A stretch of DNA of 64,000 nt, from positions 14,450,236 through 14,514,235 of the forward strand of contig NW_026089623.1 in NCBI RefSeq assembly GCF_024586455.1. Direction: 5' to 3'. The notes beneath the pieces are model-generated. The model worked only from the letters and a program-made list of their open reading frames with translations. It was not told the DNA's origin and made no database searches. A program made the translations under genes and the position numbers. Positions 32,877 to 41,201 of the stretch are shown here, in pieces (position 1 is the stretch's first letter; the number at the start of each line of letters is the position of its first letter). The stretch is from Bactrocera neohumeralis. Its lineage: Eukaryota > Arthropoda > Insecta > Diptera > Tephritidae.

Positions 32877-33995
32877 ATGTCAACAATCAACTGCCCCCTA
32901 TGCGTAGATAGCCATCTACTCCGCTGGTGTCCAAAGTTCCGTCAGATGTCCCCAGAAGATAGGCTGAGGACCACATTGATGAACAGATATTGCAGCAACT
33001 GCCTCGCGTGGAGCCATTCAAAGAATGAATGCGACAGCGTAATACGCAGCAAACGTTGCGGCAACCCACACCACACGATGCTTCATGGCCTCGGGTCAGA
33101 TGCCGAAGAACAAGACGACGATGTCATTGAATTGACATGGGCACAGCAAGTCGAGGCAGAGGAAATGGAGGAGAATTCATTGGCAATCGGCCCGACGTAT
33201 TCGGAGCCCAATCAACCATGTCCACCGACGTCAACAGTCAAGCATCCGCAAAGCTCTGACCAACGATGCCTCTCCCGCATACCACACGCCCAAGATCGAG
33301 CCAGACTCGAGTCGTCTCGCCGACTTCGGCATGCTGGTAACTTCATTTCGGATTGGCGGCATGGCAACGATCGACTGAGACTCGATTCGTCTCAGCGACA
33401 TTGTCCGGACCGAACCAGACTCGATTCGTCTGGTCGGCCACCCCATCCGAAGCGAAGGCGTAGACGAGACGTTCGTCGTCAAGCCGATGCACGCCGTATC
33501 ATAAAGAACAGGCATGCAACACAACCTTGGCAGCAAAGACTTGCGCTATCACCAACCGCCTTAATAAGCGTTCGAACCGCAACGAGGTTCGTAACAGTGC
33601 GGGCCATGATTAGCCCAGTTAGTCCAGCCACGGTTATCCTCGCCTCCACAATTGCACGATTGCGACTGCATACGCATGCACGAGGAGACAGCCGAGTGTG
33701 CGAACTCATGTTTCGGGACAACCAGGGTGGAGAAACAGAAGTCTCCGTGAGTGCCCAAATACAACGTCGCCCGTTACCACCAACGCCAGTAAGGTCTCTG
33801 GAAGAGAATTTATTTCAACAATTTCGCAACTTAAGACTGGCAGATAATGAGTTCCACAGAGCAGCGCCAGTAGAAGTAATCTTGGGAGCGGACGTGTACT
33901 CCCGGCTCATATTGCCAGGGTTACAACCAGCGTCAATGGGCCAACTCATCGCCCAAAATACGACACTGGGATATATAATATCCGGTGTCGCATAA
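32877..33995 (+). CDS. BEL-1 ORF3: zinc-knuckle, Arg-rich, pseudo-protease protein
   Basis: Intact 372-residue frame after pol, where env would sit. Residues 6-70 hold gag-like tandem zinc knuckles (CPLCVDSHLLRWC, CSNCLAWSHSKNEC, CGNPHHTMLH). Residues 74-99 are acidic, 140-207 Arg-rich with repeated RLDSS/RLESS and RRRRRR (likely nuclear or RNA-binding). Residues 225-372 follow the BEL protease fold: VEVILGADVYSRLILPGL and AQNTTLGYIISG align with VDLLIGADLYPKIILNGV and AQRTVFGWITTG of the true protease, but the site reads AMISPVSPATVI where the enzyme has ALIDSGSEATFV, so the catalytic Asp is gone. Role unknown; perhaps binds element RNA or Gag. Probably a duplicated nucleocapsid-protease module. 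Confidence 0.8.
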   Translation: MSTINCPLCVDSHLLRWCPKFRQMSPEDRLRTTLMNRYCSNCLAWSHSKNECDSVIRSKRCGNPHHTMLHGLGSDAEEQDDDVIELTWAQQVEAEEMEENSLAIGPTYSEPNQPCPPTSTVKHPQSSDQRCLSRIPHAQDRARLESSRRLRHAGNFISDWRHGNDRLRLDSSQRHCPDRTRLDSSGRPPHPKRRRRRDVRRQADARRIIKNRHATQPWQQRLALSPTALISVRTATRFVTVRAMISPVSPATVILASTIARLRLHTHARGDSRVCELMFRDNQGGETEVSVSAQIQRRPLPPTPVRSLEENLFQQFRNLRLADNEFHRAAPVEVILGADVYSRLILPGLQPASMGQLIAQNTTLGYIISGVA

Positions 33996-34044
33996 CATCG
34001 GCACAATAAAGTGCACTGGCTGCCAACGCCTCTCACATTCACCA

Positions 34045-34235
34045 CCTACCAAGGATCGAGTTAGACTCGAGTCGTCTCGACGACCTCGGAAGGTGGTGAC
34101 TTCTATGCAAAATGGCGGCATGGCAATGACCGACTGAGGTTCGATTCATCTCAGCGGCATTTCCCGGACCGAACCAGTCTCGATTCGTCTCGTCGGCCAC
34201 CCCATCTGCAGAGAAGACGTGGAAGAGGAAGTGCA
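34045..34235 (+). repeat. Diverged duplicate of an ORF3 internal block
   Basis: Matches 33295-33470 of ORF3, including GACTCGAGTCGTCTCG, GGCGGCATGGCAA, GATTCGTCTCGTCGG. It lies after the ORF3 stop and is not in a long frame. Confidence 0.75.
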
Positions 34236-34297
34236 GGACCCAGTTAGTTAAGTTAGTTTTAAGAAATTTATTGTAAACTGCCTTTGCAGTAATACTG

Positions 34298-34310
34298 CAA
34301 GGCGGGGAGA
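34298..34310 (+). promoter_or_regulatory. BEL-1 polypurine tract
   Basis: GCAAGGCGGGGAGA immediately before the 3' LTR, the usual plus-strand primer. Confidence 0.75.
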
Positions 34311-34311
34311 A

Positions 34312-34642
34312 TGTTGACGCCGCCCCCGCTCAATTTCTTTGCCACGTCTGTATCAGCAGAGTAATCTTTTCTTTCTTTCTTTTCGAAGTTTTTTCGGAGT
34401 TTTTATTAGCGCGCAACTAAACTCTAACTAAAAAAAGTTGCGCGCGCTCTCTCCTTTTGCGACCGCTCAGCTATACAGACGTGGTAAGTGTTGTTCCAAT
34501 TTGTTATATTTAAATACATTTATTATATGAAACCCTTTGTTTTATTTAATATTTCTGTGGAATAAATTGCGCCGACCGTTTCCCCACGGCCAACCACATC
34601 TTTGGAACGAGCGAGCACCGTGCTCCACCACCCGAATTATCA
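34312..34642 (+). repeat. BEL-1 3' LTR (331 bp)
   Basis: Same as 28898-29218 apart from a 12-bp insertion around ATCAGCAGAGTA (near 34362) and two fewer A in one run. Confidence 0.95.
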
Positions 34643-35269
34643 AGCAGAATGATCTGAGCTAAGATCGTCATCATTGATTATTTCGAGGAGATTGGAATCA
34701 ATTCCTAAGTGGACAGCAAAATCGATTAAATCAGGTATCTTGTCAGGATCAGTGGGCCAGTAAGTGGGCCTGCCGGTAGAAAGAACGTTAAGATTTTTTT
34801 CTGTTATACATTTGTATAGTTCGCGTCCTTTCGGATTAGTAAGACGAGATCCCCACCATGTATGTTTGGCATTGAAATCACCACCAGCCAGAAATTGACT
34901 GCCCAGTTTGTTGAAAAACGTAATAAATGACTTTTTATCTATTTTGAAACGCGGAGGTAGATAAAGTGCGGTTATGGCGATTCCTCCATTAACGCTTGTG
35001 ATTTCAATAGAGGCTGCTTGGACTGAAGGCAACGAGATTGGTTCTAGTATCTTATATTTTAAAGCGGACTTGACAATAATAGCAGATCCACCATGTGCCT
35101 TACCATCAGGATGGTTGCAAGTAATAAGGTCGTAACCATTAATTTAAAAAAAAGACTTGATAGTGAAATGAGTTTCGGATATCATAAGTATATCTATGTT
35201 TTTAGTTACAATGAAATGTTCGACTTCTAATCTATGATTACTTAGTCCATTGGCGTTCCAGATAGCCAT
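34643..35269 (-). pseudogene. Jockey-type endonuclease (ORF2 N-terminus)
   Basis: Starts MAIWNANGLSNHRLEVEHF at 35269, two bases after the ORF1 stop. Shows MISETHF (catalytic Glu), HPDGKAHGGSAIIV, GGDFNAKHTWWGSR (catalytic Asp/Asn) and DDDLSSDHSA (catalytic Asp-His) at the BEL-1 junction. One stop near 35145. Nicks host DNA to prime reverse transcription. Confidence 0.85.
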
Positions 35270-35271
35270 CT

Positions 35272-35889
35272 TTAGACTAAATTGCATAATTTTGCAACAA
35301 GGGAAGACATCATGGTTAATAGCGCTGAGGTCAGCTCAATTTGTTTAGAGATCAGAGCTTCTAGCTTTTCTAAATTGTTGTGACTGCATGCAGCAGTGCT
35401 TTGTTGTCCTCTTGTGATATCTGCGTAGCTTAAGTTGTTGTAAAGTAGTTGCTCGGTATTTAAACTAGTACCGACTTTAGGCCTTGGATTATTATTAGTC
35501 GACTTAGTTGGATCTCTTTTGCATACAAGTGCCTGATAGACTTGACAACCCTTGTAATTGGCAGTATGATTTTGCAAGCAGTGTACACATTTTGGTGGAG
35601 TACCGACGTCTTTTTCGCATTGAGCGGTGGAATGGTCTAGACCGCATTTCACACACCTGAATGGCTTTTTACAATAGCGTTTAGTATGTCCAAACTCCTG
35701 ACAACGATGGCACTGAACTAAGTCATTAAATTTTCGAGGAGGCTCAATTTTGACTACTGCATTACATAAGCGATTAATGTCGAATGCACTTTTGTTGTTT
35801 GCTGATGGCTCTAGGTCAGCAAAAAATATCGACATTGGCATTTTTGTTGCTTTACTAAAAACTGAACTAAATAGCAACAATGTATACAT
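35272..35889 (-). CDS. Jockey-type ORF1 (gag), 5' part missing
   Basis: Open 205-codon frame with PMSIFFADLEPSANNKSAF, then three zinc knuckles: CHRCQEFGHTKRYC, CVKCGLDHSTAQC, CVHCLQNHTANYKGC. This is the RNA-binding ORF1 protein of jockey-type elements. The usual N-terminal half is absent. The frame starts in a 45-bp inverted repeat (35861-35905), so the displayed N-terminus is probably not native. ORF1 ends TAA, then AG, then the ORF2 ATG. Confidence 0.8.
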   Translation of the reverse strand: MYTLLLFSSVFSKATKMPMSIFFADLEPSANNKSAFDINRLCNAVVKIEPPRKFNDLVQCHRCQEFGHTKRYCKKPFRCVKCGLDHSTAQCEKDVGTPPKCVHCLQNHTANYKGCQVYQALVCKRDPTKSTNNNPRPKVGTSLNTEQLLYNNLSYADITRGQQSTAACSHNNLEKLEALISKQIELTSALLTMMSSLVAKLCNLV

Positions 35890-36155
35890 AGGATATTTAA
35901 AAAAAAAACTTGGATCGTAACTCTTCAGATCTTTTTTCAGAAGCAGAGAAAGTAAATTATACAGTAAAGGCCTTTTTACAAATATTAAAAAATAATAATA
36001 ATAATACCAAAAAATATACTTTCATGTTCGAATTTCCTTCATTTTACTCATTTTTAATGACCCCACGCAAAAACGAGAAAGTATGTGTGGGGTCAGTAAA
36101 AAGTTGTTTTTTTTAATATCTTATGTATACATTGTTGCTATTTAGTGCAGTTTTT
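35861..36155. repeat. Inverted repeat at the 5' end of the jockey-type element
   Basis: AATAGCAACAATGTATACAT (about 35871) recurs inverted as ATGTATACATTGTTGCTATT (about 36124), with arms of about 45 bp around a 200-bp loop. May mark a 5' inversion formed during insertion. Confidence 0.65.
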
Positions 36156-36160
36156 AGTTC

Positions 36161-36785
36161 GTGAATCAAATCAATTCTTAGCATTGGAGCTATGTTGTGA
36201 AATAGATTTGCAAGTATTGTGGACTTTGACCTGATGATGGTAGAAGGCTACCTATTAGATGAAACACTTGCCCCACTATTGTAAAAGTAGGTATCCCCCC
36301 TTATTTCTTTAGCGCCAATAATCATTTGAAAAAAGCTATTGTAACTACGGAAGGCTGTTGAGCATAATCAAGCTGTGGATCTTATCTGAAAGCCAAACTG
36401 TTACTATGTATTAGCTAAAACTTGGTTATGACCTCTAGTTGTTGACGTCCGTTGTCTTTCTCTCTGATCATGAAGGCGTTGGGAACGCTCAGAGCTTGAC
36501 TGCCTACTGCAAGCTTTTATATTTCCGATATTTTGCCTTGCTTGAGAGGTTCTCCAATGTTTTTCAGTAAAAGAGCGAACGCAGTTCGATACTCGACTCC
36601 CGCGCGCGTACTTGAGAAGTTCTTAAATTATGTTGATTTTCCATCACGGTGTGTTTCTGATACCCTCGCCTATTTCCAAAAAGTTGAGATCTGGATCTTT
36701 TCACTTTAAAATGAAAAAAAAAAGTTAAACTGTACTAAATTATTTGCATAAAACCTATTTAATTTGAAAAAATAATTAGAACTAA
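36161..36785. other. No recognizable feature
   Basis: Non-coding; nothing matched elsewhere in the window. Confidence 0.4.
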
Positions 36786-37366
36786 AAGCTTTGTTCCAAA
36801 GTAAACATGGAAAAACAGAACAAATGGTTTTCTCGGCAAAATCAATTTATTTTATGCAAAATAGTCTCCTTCTGCTTCAATACAGCTTTTTGCACAGTTC
36901 AAAAGCCGCCAGTATTCCGGTGCATGCCTTTTGAATGGCCTCTACGTCTGCATAACGCTTTTCTTTCTTGGGCAAATGCATTTTTCCGAAAAAGAAGTCG
37001 CACGGTGATATTCGGGTTGAACACGTCGAATACGGCGCACCAAACGCTTTAAAACTCTAAGGTAGAATACCGCATTAACGTTTGGCTGGGTGGAACAAAT
37101 TCTATGTGGACATTACTCTTGGAATCATACAAACAAATCAGCATTGTCTTTACTTTTGACTTCTCCATGCGCGATTTTTTTGGGTTTCGGCTCATCCGGT
37201 GCCTTCCATTCAGCACTCTGGCGTTTCGTTTAGGGATCATATTGAAAACACCACGTTTTGTCACCAGTCACAATATTGTAAAGAAAGTTTTTGTCCTTTC
37301 TAACCTCATGTCATGAAATTATCACTGGACAATCGATAAAGATAGGAAATTCTAACGCACATATAA
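36786..37366 (-). mobile_element. Mariner-like element, internally deleted, copy 2
   Basis: Reverse strand. Outer end GTTTACTTTGGAACAAAGC (about 36787-36808) matches copy 1. The 5' end GTGCGTTAGAA...ATCGATTGTCCAGTGA (37366-37320) matches copy 1 at about 16230-16265, but the 5' terminal inverted repeat itself is missing. Confidence 0.8.
36810..37320 (-). pseudogene. Mariner transposase, N-terminal half deleted
   Basis: Frame 37264-37049 shows the central part (NGRHRMSRNPKKSRMEKSKV, MLICLYDSKSNVHIEFVPP). After a deletion that removes the HHDNA block, the C-terminal end follows (FRKNAFAQERKALCRRRGHS region). It keeps the region lost from copy 1 in part, and lacks the helix-turn-helix half that copy 1 keeps. 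Confidence 0.75.
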
Positions 37367-38708
37367 ATTTAGCATAGATGCTTCTTACTCGTATTACTAC
37401 GATTTGGTGTACCAAATTACAGTTTTGCACCCTAATTTGTGGCTTAGTTATGAATAATGTTAAAGTCATCTTCAAATGAAATATACATACATGATATAAA
37501 CTTTACCGAATGGGCTAAATTAAATAACATATTAATATATTATAATATAAGTTCTATTAATATGCAAAAACATTAGAATAATTTTATAATTTTTAAGAAA
37601 TCTTGCCATTTTAAGGGATTATATGCAGTTAGAAGGCCAAAAAAGCTAATTCTTCAGAATACTTTCTGAGAAAACTTTTAAATTTATTGATCCAAAAATT
37701 TATACACATACATATTATGGTGTCTGTGTTTTAAGACTTAATATTAGCAAAAAATATTTATGTGGAATAGAACTACAGCTGATCCCTGTGAGCTCCTCTC
37801 AAAAAAGACGTTTTGCGGTGACCACTATATCTCTGAACTGAATACTCTGAAATTAAAAAGCAATCATATTTCTTTAAAGTAATGTTAAATCTTTTAATTA
37901 ATCGAACATTATTCCTTCGTGGTTTCAAAAAAAATCGATTTTTGAACAAAAACTTGGCCTTAAATTGTTAAAAAAAAATATATTTATCGGTGAGAAAAAA
38001 TCTTCGATTAGTTACCAAAAAATATATCTAGGAAACTCGTTTTAAATTTTTTTGACTAATCGGTTTAGCCGTTTTCGAGTAATATTGGTCACCGACTTTG
38101 AAACCCCCATTTGGAGAAAAACGCGTTAAAAGTTTGGAGTGCACTTCCAATCACTCTGAAAAGTCTTTTCAAATTTGAGTGTAACTTTGAAAACATACAC
38201 TGGAAGGATATAAAATTTGTATATGTGTTATTGTTAAATAAATGAACATAAAAAAATAAAATTAAATAAATAGATTTTTGGAAAATTCTGTACCTAACCC
38301 CTTAACTTCATTAAAATATCACATACAGTTTGCCCAACTTAAACGGTATAAAGTCAGCTAGAAAGACGTAAATCACTATACAGGGAATATTAGGCGCAGA
38401 GTAATCTCAAGGCTTGTTGCATTAACCCTTGGTATTGATCAGCATATTGCAACACATTTTCGGGCTGTTTTATAAATAAATAACTCTTAGACTTGCCCTA
38501 ATGTTCAGCAAATGTTTTGTTGGAATAACGAAGTATATTGGAGTAGGGGGAAATCGAGAGCCAATTTCACATATTTTGGAAATAAACTATAGTATTACCA
38601 ATATGTACGTTCAGTTAATTCTGATAAGATATCTTTCCTTATGTTGTTTAGGATGTTTCAAAATTTTCAAGTTATAAGAAGCTAGAGCAAATTTGCATCC
38701 GAAGCTTA
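37367..38708. other. No recognizable feature
   Basis: AT-rich, non-coding, no repeat match found. Confidence 0.4.
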
Positions 38709-39240
38709 TAGCCCTGACAGACAATCAAAATTAATACGCATTAAGCAACGCTAATGCGCATTAAATTTTATGGTGACACACGGCAGACTTGTGCATTTAG
38801 ACAGCTGATTGTGAAATTTGTTTATTTACATTATTTAAAAAAAAAAGTGAAATAGAAATTTTGGTTTTTTTAAGCAATAATTGATTGTAATGCGAAAAAA
38901 GTGCGCGAAAAAGTAAAGAATATTGGAAAAATGGATAGCAAACTGTGCGTTGTTTATTTTCTGCTATCTAAAAATATTCAAATTTGTTTTTGCCAATATA
39001 CTTAATTAGCAATATAAAACTGCTTACCTCTAATGCTGCAAACGCAAATTAGGCGGCAGACTTCAAGCGTCATCTGTCAAAAAATAGCAAAAATCGGTCA
39101 TTTTTGAGCAGTGTTGCCTACACAAATTTGGTAAATTCAGCTAAATGAACGAAATTCTTGTGCATTACAAATTTGCATTAACATGGGTCAAATGCGCAAG
39201 TAAATGTAAATTAAGCGCGCTAATGCAAATTAGCAATATT
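38709..39240 (+). mobile_element. TAGCCCTGACAG element, copy B
   Basis: Starts TAGCCCTGACAGACAATCAA and runs colinear with copy C through GCGCAAGTAAATGTAAATTA. The other end is lost, since no CTGTCAGGGCTA is found near 39240. Confidence 0.7.
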
Positions 39241-39500
39241 ACGGACAAATATGCACAGTTAATTGAAAACACGCTCACACAATTTTATTAAGATAACTCG
39301 AATTCTCATATTGGTCGATATACATATGTGGTACAAAGTCAACCATAAATTCGAAAATCTTTAAATATTGGCACTAAAGGAAGTATTGACTCAATCCAAA
39401 TATTTTTTGGAGTGCAGATATAGTATAATTTGGAAAGAGGCTCTGAAAATTTCAATTAGTTCATTGACCGAAATTTTTGGTAAGAAGTCAGCCAGTCTAT
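39241..39500. other. No recognizable feature
   Basis: Short non-coding spacer between copies B and C of the TAGCCCTGACAG element. Confidence 0.4.
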
Positions 39501-39909
39501 TAGCCCTGACAGAAGACAGCGCTAATATTCATTAGCGGGCTTAATTTACATTTACTTGCGCATGTGACCCATGTTAATGCAAGTTTGAATTTCGTGCATT
39601 TAGCTGAATTTGAGTAGGCAACAATGCTAAAAATGGCCGATTTTTGCTATTTTTTGACAGATGTCGCTTGAAGTCTGCCGCCTCCTTTGCGTTTGCAGCA
39701 TCAGAGGTAAGAGGTTTTATATTGCTAATTAAATCATGTGCAAGTATATTAACAAAAACAAATTTTAATATATTTAGATGGCAGAAAATAAACAACGCAC
39801 AGTTTGCTATCCATTTTTCTTAACTTTTTCGCTCACTTTTCCGCATTACAATCAATTATTACTTTTAATTTCACTCTATTATCTTTTAACGTAGTTAATA
39901 ATACATGAT

Positions 39910-40381
39910 TGTTTCTTTAAGTAGCGAACTCACCTTTATTTCCGAAACTCACTTGTTAGTTTTTTGTTGTAACAAATAACGCACAGCACAGGTTTTTTTT
40001 TGAAATTGTAAATTTCGTAAATGTATTTATTTTATTTCAGAATGTATATATATATATATTTTTTTTTAAACGTTATAAATTGCTCGGATATCTCACTCGG
40101 CGGCGGAATCAGCGGACGTTGATGTACGTGGGAGGAAGAGAAAAAAGCAAAGCGATGCTGCGAAAAGCGTATGCGCAAAAGCGACTCGTACGGGAGCAAA
40201 AAGCGAAGTGTGTCCGGCTGGAGTTGTCCGTCCCTTTTTTTGCGTAAACTGTTGTGCTCTAGTTGGAAGTGTGGTGTAATGCTTGAGTGTATTGGTGTGA
40301 TGTGTAGTGATGTGGAAGGTGAGTGGTGAAATTTGGTGTGGCTGTGTTTCATGATAGGGTAGGCCGAGGGTCATTTAGACA
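39910..40381 (-). repeat. BEL-2 3' LTR (472 bp)
   Basis: On the element's strand it begins TGTCTAAATG and ends AAAGAAACA; flanked outside by ATGAT. Confidence 0.95.
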
Positions 40382-40393
40382 TCCCGGCCCCCC
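40382..40393 (-). promoter_or_regulatory. BEL-2 polypurine tract
   Basis: Reverse strand GGGGGGCCGGGA directly abuts the 3' LTR. Confidence 0.75.
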
Positions 40394-40404
40394 TAGGCAA
40401 ATTA

Positions 40405-41013
40405 TTAGCCTAGTAGCCTTTGCAATTGCTGCAAGGTGGCCACCACGTTACTAAGCCCAGTGGGTTGGCGAGACCGCGGCCTAGGTTGACGCCGCCGCGT
40501 AGAGGTATTGGGTTGTTGGCGCCGAGTACGGGTTCGGGATTTTGGTGGTGGCTCAGCTCTTCGTGATCGTGCAGCACGGTTCGCCTGCGGTCGTCGGGTC
40601 GTAGCACGACTGGAGGGGGCAAGTAATTGTCTGCCGTCCCGATGAAGGAGCGTGTGATGCGGCCGCATGCATATTTGGCACGTATACCCGGATGTACACT
40701 CCGATGTGGAGTGGGTAGGTGCCAGACAATTTAGGCAGTGGCCATGTGCCTGGACAATCTGCTGGCGGAGCGGAGGCAGCATCCTCTTAAAAATGCCGCA
40801 GTGCGGCAACCTGTGGGGGCGGCGGCAAAGCGGGCATCGGAGGCGTTGTGGGTCTGCTGGCACCGGCGTCGGCGTTGCGCGTGTTGCACTTCGGGCAACG
40901 GTTGGTTGCGTTGTGGCCGTCGGATTTCGAGGAGCTGGTGTAGGCCCCGTTCGTGGCACGTGAATGGTCGACCGAACGGCTGGCGTTGGTGCTGGCGGCA
41001 TATCGACATCCAT
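40405..41013 (-). CDS. BEL-2 ORF3: zinc-knuckle, Arg-rich protein
   Basis: Intact 202-residue frame from ATG at 41013 (MDVDMPPAP), ending 23 bp before the 3' LTR. Residues 1-57 are Pro/Thr/Ala-rich. Residues 60-124 hold tandem zinc knuckles (CPLCRRPHRLPHC, CLNCLAPTHSTSEC, CQICMRPHHTLLH), closer to ORF3 of BEL-1 (CPLC, NCLAxxHSxxEC, PHHTxLH) than to BEL-2's own gag (CELCTGGHKLKTC, CTNCLSHSHNLNTC). The rest is Arg-rich (RTRTRRQQ, RRRQPRPRSRQ). No protease-like tail, unlike BEL-1. A 3' splice consensus sits at 41019. Function unknown; nucleic-acid binding is likely. Confidence 0.8.
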   Translation of the reverse strand: MDVDMPPAPTPAVRSTIHVPRTGPTPAPRNPTATTQPTVARSATRATPTPVPADPQRLRCPLCRRPHRLPHCGIFKRMLPPLRQQIVQAHGHCLNCLAPTHSTSECTSGYTCQICMRPHHTLLHRDGRQLLAPSSRATTRRPQANRAARSRRAEPPPKSRTRTRRQQPNTSTRRRQPRPRSRQPTGLSNVVATLQQLQRLLG

Positions 41014-41018
41014 TTGAT

Positions 41019-41032
41019 CTGTCAAAGATATT
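41019..41032 (-). promoter_or_regulatory. Candidate 3' splice site before BEL-2 ORF3
   Basis: Reverse strand ATATCTTTGACAG ends in AG 5 bases before the ORF3 ATG. A weaker pyrimidine tract than in BEL-1, but the same position. Confidence 0.4.
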
Positions 41033-41201
41033 TACGTTATATGTTTGTGGTATACGGATATGATAGGTGGTGCTACGTTAGGTGGCACTGGTGGGTAGTC
41101 ATGTGGACCACCCCTCTATTACTACTTTTGCGGTTTTCATTAAGATACGATTTGTGGTTTGTTTTGCGGGTTATATCGATTTATCGTTTATTGTTTACGG
41201 T

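Larger units (their letters stand above)
28893..34647 (+). mobile_element. BEL/Pao LTR retrotransposon BEL-1, internally deleted
   Basis: LTRs 28898-29218 and 34312-34642, each TG...CA, are flanked by AGCAG at 28893-28897 and 34643-34647 (5-bp target duplication). Order: LTR, tRNA-Tyr primer site, long leader, gag, protease, integrase C-terminus, ORF3, purine tract, LTR. RT, RNase H and integrase core are deleted. The LTRs differ only by a 12-bp indel and a 2-bp change in an A-run as far as I can see, so insertion was recent. Confidence 0.95.
25731..36160 (-). mobile_element. Jockey-superfamily retrotransposon with RNase H, split by BEL-1
   Basis: Reverse-strand element with ORF1 (35889-35272), ORF2 endonuclease (35269-34643), then, after the BEL-1 insertion (28898-34642), the RT (28897-26777), RNase H and a Cys-rich tail (26776-25912), 3' UTR and an (AAT)n/A tail at 25731-25760. 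Removing BEL-1 and one AGCAG joins SDHSA to LIINF in frame. RT motifs look jockey-like; the RNase H recalls I/LOA-type relatives. Damaged by at least two frameshifts and two stops. Confidence 0.85.

Noticed and set aside
37104..37316. Forward 70-codon frame as a gene
   Set aside because: It is antisense to the mariner transposase remnant.
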